DNA from: Chitinophaga filiformis | GTDB taxonomy: Bacteria > Bacteroidota > Bacteroidia > Chitinophagales > Chitinophagaceae | Direction: 5' to 3' | Length of the DNA: 64,000 nt | Assembly: GCF_900102545.1 (NCBI RefSeq) | Contig: NZ_FNBN01000001.1 | Span: 792,477 to 856,476, forward strand | Part shown: piece after piece, positions 45,087 to 54,066 of the stretch | How the letters are laid out: each line of letters starts with the position of its first letter | Position numbering within the stretch: position 1 is the first letter of the stretch | Program-made: the position numbers and the translations under genes | Notes under the pieces: model-generated | The model's input: only the letters and a program-made list of their open reading frames with translations | The model's database searches: none | What the model was told of the DNA's origin: nothing

Positions 45087-45088
45087 TC

Positions 45089-46273
45089 ATGAAAAAAATA
45101 TTTGGCTGGTTACATCTCTGGCTGGGAATAGCTTCCGGCATTGTGGTCCTCGTAGTAGCGGGGACAGGCAGCCTGCTCGTATTTGAAGAAGAACTGGAAC
45201 ATGTGTTCCAGTCTTCTTTTTTTTATGTAGAGGTGCCGGCAAACACTTCCAGGCAACCACTGGATAACCTTACAGCCTATGTACAAAGGGAAAATCCTAA
45301 GTACAAGGTCGGCAATATCATGGTGGAACCGGAAGCTGACCGCAGCGTTGTCTATCTGTTACGCAAGGGAAAAGGGAACAAAGTGTTGAAGAACCAGCTG
45401 TATGTTGCTGTCAATCCCTATACCGGTAAGATCATTGAATCAATACCGGGTAATAAACGCTTCTTTTCTGTCGTACTGCAATTACACCGCTACCTGTGCA
45501 TGGGCGAAACCGGCAAATTCATCACCGGTATATCCTGTTCCATCTTCACCATCCTGATCCTGACAGGTCTGATATTATGGTGGCCTAAAAGGAATGCCCG
45601 TAAACAGCGTTTAAGTGTAAAATGGAATGCATCATTTAAAAGACTTAACTGGGACTTGCATGCGGTATTTGGTTTCTATGTGCATATCATATTGCTGATC
45701 ACTGCCCTTACGGGACTTGTATGGAGCTATAAGTGGATGAACAATCTACTGTATATCGCTTTCGACGGGAACACCAAACAACAGAAAATAGTAAGCCCTG
45801 AAAGCCTTGCTGTAGAGAATACAGGTATTGCCTACCTGGAAAAGATCGTAACAAAGACCAATGAGCGACTGTCATATGAAGGTACGATCACCATCCGTCT
45901 TGCAGAGAACGATAGTACATCCATTTCAGTTTCCAAAGAAGACAGGTCAAGGCATGGCAATGTGAGTGATTTCCTTTATTTCCAGGCTGGCACTGGTGAA
46001 CTGGTAAAGGAGCGTTTGTATGACAATGAGAGTAATGGTACTATCGCCAGAAGATGGGTATATCCTCTGCACAGAGGGACCCTTTATGGATGGCCTACCC
46101 AGATACTGGCGCTAATCGCAGCGCTGGTGGCCACCACACTGCCAATATCCGGATTCCTGATATGGATGGGAAGAAAGAAGAAAAAGAAAAATACGGAGGT
46201 GAAGGTAAAAGCGGCAAAACCACAGGCATTACCCCTGGATAAGCATCCTGACACCAGCGTACAATATCAGTAA
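45089..46273 (+). CDS. PepSY-associated membrane protein
   Basis: A 394-aa inner-membrane protein with four membrane segments (about 11-32, 138-160, 190-215, 335-360) and two PepSY-type periplasmic regions. The signature LHLWLGIASGIVVLVVAGTG near 7-26 and the motif LHRYLCMGETGKFITG near 128 are diagnostic of the PiuB/FsqJ-like group linked to ferric-siderophore reduction or release. It is translationally coupled to the receptor upstream. Its last 45 bp overlap the 3' end of the convergent tauE-like gene. Confidence 0.9.
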   Translation: MKKIFGWLHLWLGIASGIVVLVVAGTGSLLVFEEELEHVFQSSFFYVEVPANTSRQPLDNLTAYVQRENPKYKVGNIMVEPEADRSVVYLLRKGKGNKVLKNQLYVAVNPYTGKIIESIPGNKRFFSVVLQLHRYLCMGETGKFITGISCSIFTILILTGLILWWPKRNARKQRLSVKWNASFKRLNWDLHAVFGFYVHIILLITALTGLVWSYKWMNNLLYIAFDGNTKQQKIVSPESLAVENTGIAYLEKIVTKTNERLSYEGTITIRLAENDSTSISVSKEDRSRHGNVSDFLYFQAGTGELVKERLYDNESNGTIARRWVYPLHRGTLYGWPTQILALIAALVATTLPISGFLIWMGRKKKKKNTEVKVKAAKPQALPLDKHPDTSVQYQ

Positions 46274-46972
46274 AGCAGTGGCTCCTTCTACTATCCGTGG
46301 TTTCAGTACGGCAGCACTCAAACGGGCACCTATCTGTCCACCGACGATAACAGACAATAAAAGCGGGCCGGCAAAGTGAAGATCAAATACTATTTCTCCT
46401 TTGCTGGCCTGTCCTAATAACCCGCCGATAGAATTTACCAGTATAAACACACTGCATATTCCCGCTATTTTCTTTGCTGTATCATAACGCCCCAGACGCA
46501 ATACCGGCGATAAATAGATACCTCCTCCGATGCCTGTCATGCCTGATAATAACCCGATAGCAGCACCAACAATACCGTATTTGTAAGTCTTCTGTGCATT
46601 CGGATCCGGCACATATTCCTTTTCAAGAAACAGTTTGTAACACATCAGTAAAGCAGCCACAGTCAAGGCAATGCCCAGCAACAGGAAAAAAGTATGCTGT
46701 TTTAATGGCAGGTAACTGCCTATAAAAGCAAATGGTACACTGATCACACTTAATTGTAAGGCTCTCTTCAGTGGTAATTGGCCTGCACGATAAAAATGAT
46801 AAACACCACCGATCACCACTACTACGTTACAGAGCAGTGCAGTAGATTTCATCAGCTGGAAATCAACACTCCACAGTGCCATTAAAGCGAGGTAACTCGA
46901 ACCTCCTCCAAAACCGGCGGAAGCATACAATAGGGCCACTGTAAAGAACAGTATACAAAGTTCAACAGACAT
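46229..46972 (-). CDS. TauE/SafE-family anion exporter-like permease
   Basis: A 247-aa polytopic membrane protein with about eight membrane segments. The N-terminal YASAGFGGGSSYLALMAL and the central GLLSGMTGIGGGIYLSPVL are the two inverted family motifs. Relatives export sulfite or sulfoacetate or move other sulfur anions. It is the last gene after GNAT and moeB (8 nt gap), which might reflect sulfur metabolism for molybdopterin. It overlaps the convergent PepSY gene by 45 bp at the 3' ends. Confidence 0.85.
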   Translation of the reverse strand: MSVELCILFFTVALLYASAGFGGGSSYLALMALWSVDFQLMKSTALLCNVVVVIGGVYHFYRAGQLPLKRALQLSVISVPFAFIGSYLPLKQHTFFLLLGIALTVAALLMCYKLFLEKEYVPDPNAQKTYKYGIVGAAIGLLSGMTGIGGGIYLSPVLRLGRYDTAKKIAGICSVFILVNSIGGLLGQASKGEIVFDLHFAGPLLLSVIVGGQIGARLSAAVLKPRIVEGATALLILYAGVRMLIQG

Positions 46973-46980
46973 ATACCAGT

Positions 46981-48066
46981 TTAATAAGTGTTCATTTCCA
47001 CATCAATTTCGGCAGCCCAGGCATGGATACCTCCTTCAATATTGTAGACTGCAGGAAAACCTGCTGCATCCAGCTGTTGCGCTACCATCAGGCTACGCAT
47101 TCCATGATGGCATAGTAAAGCTATCGGCTGATCTTTTCTCAGCTTGGGAATAATACTTCCTATCATTCGCATAGGCACATGCATGGCTTGTGGAATATGG
47201 CATATTTCCCATTCATCAGGCTCTCTCACATCTATCAACTGTAAAGGCTTTTCTGTTTCCAGCCAATCCTCCAACTGGTGTACTGACAAACTTTTCACAC
47301 CACCTGTATCGCAGGGCTGCTCGTAGCTTTCCTGCAGCGTAGTAATGTCGTGATTACCGGGAACAGGTTTGATCTGAAAAGTGTGATGGATGTTATAGAG
47401 TGTATCAATTGTCAGTAATTGATTGCTGAGTGGCTCACCGATGCCTGTGATGATCTTGACTGTTTCATTGGCCTGATAAGTACCGATAATGCCGGGCAGC
47501 ACACCCAGTACGCCAATATCACTGCAGTTCAGCATAGTGCCCGGTTCTGGCTGTTCAGGGAATAGACAGCGGTAAGTAGCACTACCCTTGTAATTGAATA
47601 CACTGACCTGTCCTTCGTATTTATGGATAGCACCATATACAAAAGGTTTATTGAGTATTACACAGGCGTCATTGACCAGGTAACGGGTGCCAAAATTATC
47701 AGTGCAATCCACCACTACATCATAAGGCCTGATAATGTCAAGCGCATTATCTGGCATGATCCAGGTATCATACATCGTGAATTGTACCTCCGGATTGAGT
47801 TGCTGCAGGCGTTGTACAGCGATCTTCAATTTCGGGCGGCCTACTTCATCTGTGTTGTAAAGTACCTGTCTTTGCAGGTTTGTGAGAGAAATATCGTCGT
47901 GTTCCACGATACCCATCTTTCCTATTCCCATTGCAGTGAGATATTGCAATACGGGCACTCCTAATCCTCCTGCACCTATTACGAGTACTGCTGCATTGTT
48001 GAGCAGTTGTTGTTTTGCGGGACCGAAGCCTTCCAGTTTCAGGTGTCTGTCATATCGTTGCATCAT
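46981..48066 (-). CDS. moeB: MoeB-type adenylyltransferase fused to rhodanese
   Basis: A 361-aa fusion. Residues about 1-245 are an E1-like adenylyltransferase (ATP loop GAGGLGVPVLQYL near 33, VEHDDISLTNLQRQ, DCTDNFGTRYLVND) that adenylates the MoaD C-terminal Gly. Residues about 260-355 are a rhodanese with active loop LLCHHGMRS, where Cys carries persulfide sulfur. This architecture resembles eukaryotic MOCS3/Uba4 and combines activation with sulfur donation. Of the four Zn cysteines of E. coli MoeB only the second of the first pair is seen (TYRCLFP), and no CPxC follows. The gene overlaps the upstream GNAT gene by 4 nt. Confidence 0.9.
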   Translation of the reverse strand: MMQRYDRHLKLEGFGPAKQQLLNNAAVLVIGAGGLGVPVLQYLTAMGIGKMGIVEHDDISLTNLQRQVLYNTDEVGRPKLKIAVQRLQQLNPEVQFTMYDTWIMPDNALDIIRPYDVVVDCTDNFGTRYLVNDACVILNKPFVYGAIHKYEGQVSVFNYKGSATYRCLFPEQPEPGTMLNCSDIGVLGVLPGIIGTYQANETVKIITGIGEPLSNQLLTIDTLYNIHHTFQIKPVPGNHDITTLQESYEQPCDTGGVKSLSVHQLEDWLETEKPLQLIDVREPDEWEICHIPQAMHVPMRMIGSIIPKLRKDQPIALLCHHGMRSLMVAQQLDAAGFPAVYNIEGGIHAWAAEIDVEMNTY

Positions 48067-48608
48067 CCGTTCTTTATCCTTTTAGACATTAATATTGAAT
48101 CACCATATGTACCATCCGTTTGCCTAAATCCCTGAAGCAAACGTCCATATTCCAGGAAACCAAAGTTACGATACAACTGGATAGCTCTTTCATTATTTGC
48201 AAACACATTGAGATGAATGGTTTCCAGCTCATTATGTTGTTCCGCCCAACGCAGGGCGGCTGTCATCAACCGACGGCCGATACCCATATTCCAGTATTCA
48301 TGCAGGATGGCGATTCCCAGCTGGCCGAGGTGGGCTTCTTTGTCTAGTTCTGATTGTTTGATGGTAATAGAGCCCGTCAGGCGGTTTTCAACCACTGCCA
48401 GCAGGTGAAGATGTTTAGATTCATTACTAAGGGAACTGATAAATGCACGCTCATCCGCGACAGTCAGCTCTGCCGCTTCCTGCCGGGTCATCAGCAGAAA
48501 ATCTGTTTCCATAGTCAGCTGCCGGAACAGGGCTAGCAGTGCCGGAGCGTCTTCCAGCAGGGCCGGGCGCACCAATAATACCTGGCCATTGGGTAGAAAG
48601 TGCTGCAT
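48063..48608 (-). CDS. GNAT-family N-acetyltransferase
   Basis: A 181-aa acetyl-CoA-dependent acetyltransferase. The pyrophosphate-binding region is HLGQLGIAILHEYWNMGIGRRLMTAAL near 90-117, with the Q/RxxGxG-type turn WNMGIGR. The C-terminal strand HLNVFANNERAIQLYRNFGF is the usual acceptor-site signature. The acceptor is not known, though small-molecule and ribosomal-protein acetylases look alike. It is first in a GNAT-moeB-tauE operon with a 4-nt overlap to moeB. Confidence 0.88.
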   Translation of the reverse strand: MQHFLPNGQVLLVRPALLEDAPALLALFRQLTMETDFLLMTRQEAAELTVADERAFISSLSNESKHLHLLAVVENRLTGSITIKQSELDKEAHLGQLGIAILHEYWNMGIGRRLMTAALRWAEQHNELETIHLNVFANNERAIQLYRNFGFLEYGRLLQGFRQTDGTYGDSILMSKRIKNG

Positions 48609-48619
48609 ACTACAAATGT

Positions 48620-48660
48620 AAGTACAAAAAAAAGCGCTGCAACATATGCAACGCTTTTCT
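48620..48660 (-). terminator. Terminator of serS
   Basis: A 12-bp stem with one wobble (arms 48630-48641 and 48647-48658), a 5-nt loop and, read on the minus strand, a run of eight T. It lies 24 nt past the serS stop. Confidence 0.9.
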
Positions 48661-48681
48661 ATTATTTTAATAATTCTTTAT

Positions 48682-49956
48682 TTATAGTGCAATCTTGTCT
48701 CCACCAAAATAAGGCTGCAGCACTTTCGGAATATTGATGCCTTCTGCAGTCTGGTTGTTTTCCAGTATGCAGGCCAGGATACGCGGCAGAGCCAGGGAGC
48801 TACCATTCAGGGTATGCACCAGCTGAGGTTTACCACCACCGTCTTTAAAACGGATCTTGGCGCGGTTTGCCTGGAAAGCTTCAAAGTTCGATACAGAGCT
48901 CACTTCCAGCCATCTTTGCTGTGCGGTGCTATACACTTCAAAATCGTAAGTCAGCGCAGAACCGAATCCCATATCGCCACCACACAGGCGCAGGATGCGG
49001 TATGGCAGTTCCAGCGCCTTTACCAGTTCTTCTACATGTGCTACCATTTCATCCAGCACTTCATAAGATTTTTCCGGATGCACTACCTGTACTATTTCTA
49101 CCTTATCGAACTGGTGTAAACGGTTCAGACCACGTACGTCCTTACCATAAGAACCCGCCTCGCGACGGAAACAAGGTGTATAACCGGTTAGTTTTACAGG
49201 CAGTTCGCTATCTTTCAGGATCTCGTCTCTGAATAAGTTGGTCAGCGGTACTTCTGCAGTAGGGATGAGGTATAACTCATCTTCACCTACAAAATACATC
49301 TGGCCTTCCTTATCCGGCAGCTGTCCGGTACCATAACCGGAAGCCTCATTTACCAGGTGTGGCACCTGAAATTCCGTGTATCCTTTGCTGGTATTATAGT
49401 TCAGGAAATACTGGATCATAGCGCGCTGTAAACGCGCACCACGGTTCTTATACACCGGGAAACCGGCGCCTGAGATCTTATTTCCCAGTTCAAAATCGAT
49501 CAGATCATATTTCTTTGCCAGGTCCCAGTGAGGCACTGCTCCTTCATATAATGCAGGGATCTCACCACCCTTGCGCACTTCCACATTATCCTCAGGTGTT
49601 TTACCCGGAGGTACCAGTGGAGATGGCAGGTTAGGCAGTTTTACAAGTGTATCGTGTAAAAGCTTTTCAGCTGCTGCCAGTTCTTCATTGATGGGATGCA
49701 GCTTTTCATTCAGCGATGTTACTTCCGATTTACGTGATTCCGCTTCTTCTTTCTGTCCCTGGGCCATCAGCTTACCTATCTCCTTTGACAGCGAATTTGC
49801 TTTGGCCTTTGTCTCATCATACTCAAGGGTTAATTTCTTGCGCTTGTCGTCCAGCTCCAATACCTGATCCACCAGTTCCAGCTCCCTGAAATTTTTCAAA
49901 GTGAGCCGTTCCAGCACCAGGTCTTTGTTTTGACGAATGAACGGAACTTGTAACAT
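48682..49956 (-). CDS. serS: Seryl-tRNA synthetase
   Basis: A 424-aa class II synthetase. The N-terminal coiled-coil arm (about 25-105, ELVDQVLELDDKRKKLTLEYDE) binds the long variable arm of tRNA-Ser. Motif 2 (FRREAGSYGKDVRGLNRLHQ near 263-282) and motif 3 (NGSSLALPRILACILENNQ near 388) are intact. Length and layout are normal. Confidence 0.97.
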   Translation of the reverse strand: MLQVPFIRQNKDLVLERLTLKNFRELELVDQVLELDDKRKKLTLEYDETKAKANSLSKEIGKLMAQGQKEEAESRKSEVTSLNEKLHPINEELAAAEKLLHDTLVKLPNLPSPLVPPGKTPEDNVEVRKGGEIPALYEGAVPHWDLAKKYDLIDFELGNKISGAGFPVYKNRGARLQRAMIQYFLNYNTSKGYTEFQVPHLVNEASGYGTGQLPDKEGQMYFVGEDELYLIPTAEVPLTNLFRDEILKDSELPVKLTGYTPCFRREAGSYGKDVRGLNRLHQFDKVEIVQVVHPEKSYEVLDEMVAHVEELVKALELPYRILRLCGGDMGFGSALTYDFEVYSTAQQRWLEVSSVSNFEAFQANRAKIRFKDGGGKPQLVHTLNGSSLALPRILACILENNQTAEGINIPKVLQPYFGGDKIAL

Positions 49957-49991
49957 TTTAAGATTTATTAAATTTCAGCAAATATAACAGT

Positions 49992-50066
49992 CAATCAGGA
50001 ATTGTGAATTAAGAATTAGGGAATGAGGCGCTCCCATCCCGATCCTTCATTCACGATTCCTGATTG
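49992..50066. repeat. Long intergenic hairpin between serS and nadE
   Basis: Arms 49992-50009 and 50049-50066 pair over 18 bp with one mismatch or wobble, enclosing GAATTAAGAATTAGGG. It resembles other AT-rich intergenic hairpins in the window and could serve as the nadE terminator. Confidence 0.65.
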
Positions 50067-50077
50067 GTAAGTACGAT

Positions 50078-51742
50078 TTATGAAAGGTATTTTCCTACGA
50101 TCGGCACTCTTCTTCCTACGCCGAAAGCCTTGGACGAGACGCGGATAATAGGGCAGAACTGGTTGCGCTTGTACTCATTGGTGTTTACCATTTTGAGCGT
50201 ACGGGCCACCAGGGCGGCATCAAATCCCTGGGCGATGATCTCTTTAGGGCTCTGCCGGCGTTCGATGTATTGGTACAGTATTCTGTCCAGCACAGCATAA
50301 TCGGGCAGGCTGTCGCTGTCTTTCTGGTTAGGGCGCAGCTCAGCAGATGGTGCTTTATCTATGATATTCACCGGGATGATCTCTTTATTCCTGTTGATAT
50401 ACCGGGCCAGGGCGTAGACCTGCATTTTATATACATCTCCCAGTACTGCCAGTCCTCCGGCCATATCACCATAGAGCGTACCATAACCGGTAGACAATTC
50501 ACTCTTGTTGGAAGTATTCAGCAGGATATACCCGAACTTGTTGGCTAAGCCCATCAGCAGGTTCCCACGGATGCGGGATTGTGTGTTTTCTTCTGCTACA
50601 TTAAAAGGCCTGCCCTCAAAATAGGGATTGAGGGTTTCCAGGAAACTCTCATAAATATCATTGATGCGAATAACGTCGTAAGGATTATCGAGGTTCTTTG
50701 ACAAGGCCACGGCATCGTCCACAGAATGTTCAGTGGAGTAGGGAGATGGCATCAGGATAGCCCTGACATTTTCCTTTCCAAGCGCTTCTACTGCCAATGC
50801 CAGTGTTACTGCGCTGTCAATACCACCGGAAGATCCCAGGATGGCTTTTGTGAAGCCCATTTTCTGGAAATAATCCTTTATACCCAGTATAATAGCCTGG
50901 TAAATACGGTCGATGTTATATTCAGGCAGCAATTCCATCACCGGTGTATACTCGGTATTTACCACCGGCTGTTTGGACTGCAGCAGTACATCCAGGTCAT
51001 ATCCGTCTATCGCCTCTTCAAAGTAAGGCAGTTCCTTTACGACATTGCCCTGTGCATCAAAGATGACTGAGCCGCCGTCAAAGACGATCTCTGTCTGAGA
51101 ACCAACAGCATTGCAATAGTACATGGGGATACCGTACTTACGCACATTGGAACGGACAATTTCCTTGCGGTTCTGTGCATGGTCATAGTCGAACGGAGAG
51201 GCTGACAGGTTGATCATGACATCCGGCTGCTGGTCTATCATTTGGTCCATCGGGCAGACCCTGTATAAGGGATTATCACCCAGGTTCCAGATATCTTCAC
51301 AGATGGTCACTGCCAGTTTCTTTCCTTTGAAAGGCACTACATTCCAGGCATAGCTGGGTTCGAAGTAGCGGTATTCATCAAATACATCGTAGGTAGGCAG
51401 TAATGTTTTATGAATAACTTGTTTTACTTCTCCTTCGTGCAGGAACCAGGCTGCGTTAAAGAGATCCTTTCCTTCCGGCTGTGGATTCCGGCAGGGACCA
51501 CCTACGAGCACTGCGATATTAGCGGTGTGGGCCTTGATCTTGTCAATGGCAGCATATGATTGCTGGATAAAATCTTCAAACTCCAGGAAGTCCCTGGGTG
51601 GGTAACCACATACACACAGCTCAGAGAATACTACCAGGTCAGCTCCTTGGGCCTCGGCTGCTTTAATTCCTTCCAGGATCTTCTGTGTATTTAATTCGAA
51701 ATTGCCGATATGATAGTTCTGTTGAGCAAGTATAATTTTCAT
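50078..51742 (-). CDS. nadE: Glutamine-dependent NAD+ synthetase
   Basis: A 554-aa two-domain enzyme. The N-terminal nitrilase-type amidase domain (about 1-260) liberates ammonia from glutamine; the catalytic Glu, Lys and Cys sit in VFSELCVCGYPPRD, KTLLPTYDVFDEYRYF and MYYCNAVG. The C-terminal synthetase (about 285-540) carries the PPi loop LGSSGGIDSAVTLALA near 305 and STGYGTLYGDMAGGLAVL near 420. It converts deamido-NAD+ to NAD+. It is followed by the barrel protein on the same strand with 13 nt between them, upstream gene being the barrel. Confidence 0.96.
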   Translation of the reverse strand: MKIILAQQNYHIGNFELNTQKILEGIKAAEAQGADLVVFSELCVCGYPPRDFLEFEDFIQQSYAAIDKIKAHTANIAVLVGGPCRNPQPEGKDLFNAAWFLHEGEVKQVIHKTLLPTYDVFDEYRYFEPSYAWNVVPFKGKKLAVTICEDIWNLGDNPLYRVCPMDQMIDQQPDVMINLSASPFDYDHAQNRKEIVRSNVRKYGIPMYYCNAVGSQTEIVFDGGSVIFDAQGNVVKELPYFEEAIDGYDLDVLLQSKQPVVNTEYTPVMELLPEYNIDRIYQAIILGIKDYFQKMGFTKAILGSSGGIDSAVTLALAVEALGKENVRAILMPSPYSTEHSVDDAVALSKNLDNPYDVIRINDIYESFLETLNPYFEGRPFNVAEENTQSRIRGNLLMGLANKFGYILLNTSNKSELSTGYGTLYGDMAGGLAVLGDVYKMQVYALARYINRNKEIIPVNIIDKAPSAELRPNQKDSDSLPDYAVLDRILYQYIERRQSPKEIIAQGFDAALVARTLKMVNTNEYKRNQFCPIIRVSSKAFGVGRRVPIVGKYLS

Positions 51743-51755
51743 CTACAAACGTCTT

Positions 51756-52436
51756 TTAAAAGAATAATCCCAGATTTAATGCAAAGCTATTCATATTTAC
51801 TTTGCCATCCTCCCATTTTCCATTGCGGGTCACATCAATGAACCCATTACGGTAGCTCAGCCCCGCCATACCCGTCAGCCTGTCGCCCAATGGATATTCA
51901 ATACCGGCACCGATCAGCAGGCCCATATTGATGGGGGTAATGGTACGCAGCACATTCACTTTGTCGTCATTTGCCTGCAGACTAACAACATCTGCCCTGC
52001 CACGTACCGGAAAGCCCAGATATGTACCGAACTGTCCCCAGAGGCCCAGCCCATTGTCTGTATCCGTCTTTAGTTTCAGCGCAAACGGGATCTCTACATA
52101 AGTGAGTTTCAGTTTATATTCTGCCGGGATCTGTTTATAGTCATCCAGTCCCTTATTGGCTTCATACTTCAATGTACTTCCTGTAGTAGAGACCTGTAAC
52201 CCGGAAGCGATGGCATAACGCCCCGTTTCGTCCAGCAGAAAGTCTGCCATAATGCCAAAGCTGACGCCGGCGCGGGAGGCATTACGGTCAACACCCGATT
52301 CCTGGGGTTGCAGCCAGAAAACTGTGGGGTCCAGTTTAAAGCCCAGGCGCACCCTGTTCTCCTGTATAAAGTTGCGCTGAGCCTTCGTTGCGGCTGCATT
52401 TAATAACAAAAACATGATGAATATTCCTTTCCTCAT
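51756..52436 (-). CDS. PorT-like outer-membrane beta-barrel protein
   Basis: A 226-aa precursor with a signal peptide (1-19, ending TKAQ). The mature protein consists of alternating short beta strands with aromatic ends (VRLGFKLDPTVFWL, ISFGIMADFLL-like, VEIPFALKLKT, FALNLGLFF), typical of small eight-stranded porin-like or PorT-family barrels in Bacteroidota. The function is unknown. It lies 13 nt upstream of nadE on the same strand and is divergent from gldB by 67 bp. Confidence 0.75.
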   Translation of the reverse strand: MRKGIFIMFLLLNAAATKAQRNFIQENRVRLGFKLDPTVFWLQPQESGVDRNASRAGVSFGIMADFLLDETGRYAIASGLQVSTTGSTLKYEANKGLDDYKQIPAEYKLKLTYVEIPFALKLKTDTDNGLGLWGQFGTYLGFPVRGRADVVSLQANDDKVNVLRTITPINMGLLIGAGIEYPLGDRLTGMAGLSYRNGFIDVTRNGKWEDGKVNMNSFALNLGLFF

Positions 52437-52503
52437 ATAATTTTATCTTTTTTTTAATACAAGCTATATAATATTTTTACCTATTCGTAGTTAGATATTA
52501 AGT

Positions 52504-53553
52504 ATGCGAAATTACATTAATAAATTAGCTGGTAACACTCAGGGCCTATTGTCCGCACTCATCCTTATTTGCTGTGTCTCTGCCTGTAAGCACAAAAACG
52601 TGCCAGATGTGAGCCATATTGCTGTCAATGTACAAATTGACCGTTTTGATCAGGCCTTGTTCAAGCTGGATACTAATAATATTCAGCCGGGATTGCAGCA
52701 GCTGGCAAAAACGTATCCTGCCTTTTTGCCTGCCTACATTGAGCATATCATGAATTTCGGCCCTTATGCTGACACCAGCAAAATGATACTGTTGCAGACC
52801 CGTATGCTTGTCGGTAACAGCGATTACCGGATGTTACAGGATTCCATCAATGCACACTTCCCTAAAATGGATGCACTGGAAAAAGACCTGGCGCAGAGTT
52901 TCCGCTATATCAAATACTACATCCCTTCATTCCCTCTTCCACAGAGAATAGTCACCTTCAGTTCTGTAATCAGTAATTACGGCGCTGTTACTGTTGACTC
53001 TGTGCTGGGTATAGGGCTGGATATGTACCTGGGAAAGGATTTCCCGATATATCCCATGCTGCCTGACTACCCGATGTACATGACCCGTAAATTCTCTCCT
53101 GAATATATTACGACCAACTGTATCCAGGTACTGGCACAACAGAAATACCCGGGTGCTGATGCAGGCGAACAACTGGTTAATCAACTGGTAAGCGCCGGCA
53201 AACAGCAGTATTTCCTGGAACAGGTATTACCGGAAACCGAAGATAGCATCCGGCTGGGATATACGAAGGCACAGATGGAGTGGTGTAATGACAACGAAAT
53301 AATGATCTGGCAGTTTTTTGTGCAACAGAACCTCTTGTATAAATCTGACTGGCAGAGCAATATGCATTTCATGAATGATGGGCCATCTACGCAGGGTATG
53401 CCGGAAGGGGCGCCAGGCAGGATCGGATCATTTGTAGGTTGGAAGATTGTGCAGGAGTATATGAAGAATCATCCAGAGGTAACGCTGCAGCAGTTGATGG
53501 AGAACAGGAATGCGATGCAGATATTTTCGCAGTCGAAGTATAGGCCGAAGTAA
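52504..53553 (+). CDS. gldB: Gliding motility lipoprotein GldB
   Basis: A 349-aa lipoprotein precursor with the lipobox at CCVSACKHK near residue 28. Family signatures are IDRFDQALFKLDTNNI near 48, YPAFLPAYIEHIMNFG near 75, and YPMYMTRKFSPEYI near 180. In Flavobacterium johnsoniae GldB is required for gliding and type IX secretion. The gldC gene that often follows gldB is not adjacent here; a PIN-domain gene converges from the other strand 3 bp away. Together with gldF/gldG at the end of the window, it supports a gliding-capable Bacteroidota. Confidence 0.88.
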   Translation: MRNYINKLAGNTQGLLSALILICCVSACKHKNVPDVSHIAVNVQIDRFDQALFKLDTNNIQPGLQQLAKTYPAFLPAYIEHIMNFGPYADTSKMILLQTRMLVGNSDYRMLQDSINAHFPKMDALEKDLAQSFRYIKYYIPSFPLPQRIVTFSSVISNYGAVTVDSVLGIGLDMYLGKDFPIYPMLPDYPMYMTRKFSPEYITTNCIQVLAQQKYPGADAGEQLVNQLVSAGKQQYFLEQVLPETEDSIRLGYTKAQMEWCNDNEIMIWQFFVQQNLLYKSDWQSNMHFMNDGPSTQGMPEGAPGRIGSFVGWKIVQEYMKNHPEVTLQQLMENRNAMQIFSQSKYRPK

Positions 53554-53556
53554 GCC

Positions 53557-54066
53557 TCAAAAATCCAACAATCCAAATACGCTGTTATGTTTGTCATACA
53601 GGTTGATTAGCTGGAATTTCGGCATATCTTTTTCCTTTAAAAGCTTAAATATTTTGATACTCTCGACGTCCGAGGTCAAATAATAAACAATAGCTGATTC
53701 TGCGTCAGCTTGAGCGAATAATTTAGTGTCGTTAGGAATTATTTTCCTATCCGGCAAACTAAGGATGCCTTTATTTTCGAAGATAACCTTCGCAAATTCA
53801 CCTGCTTTTTTTGCGTGTTGTATATTAAAGGGGACTATCTGCAAATGCCTCATTGGCAACTCTTCTATAGTGCCTTTAACACAATATTCTGCAATGGATA
53901 TTGTGGAAATGAGCATTGGCATTCCCTGCTCAAGAAAGTATTTAAAATACCCTGTCGCATTCGCTGATAAGGAATCGTCAGTCTTCAACAAGCGAAGGAA
54001 GAAGCTGGTGTCCAATAAATAAAACAGATTTATGCATCGTGCCCTCCTCTTATTTCTCTCAACCAA
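53557..54066 (-). CDS. PIN-domain (VapC-like) putative ribonuclease toxin
   Basis: Up to 169 aa. FYLLDTSFFLRLL near 15-27 carries the first PIN acidic residue, STISIAEYCVKG near 56-67 the second (Glu), and IPNDTKLFAQADAESAIVYYLTSD near 108-131 the NDxxxxAQA...TSD block that supplies the remaining acidic residues. PIN proteins of this type are metal-dependent RNases, often toxins. Canonical VapC would begin just before LLDTS. No ATG exists there: the options are TTG 54066 or ATA 54033, the latter overlapping the upstream stop and 9 nt past AGGAGG. It forms an operon with the 260-aa gene upstream. Confidence 0.8.
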   Translation of the reverse strand: MVERNKRRARCINLFYLLDTSFFLRLLKTDDSLSANATGYFKYFLEQGMPMLISTISIAEYCVKGTIEELPMRHLQIVPFNIQHAKKAGEFAKVIFENKGILSLPDRKIIPNDTKLFAQADAESAIVYYLTSDVESIKIFKLLKEKDMPKFQLINLYDKHNSVFGLLDF

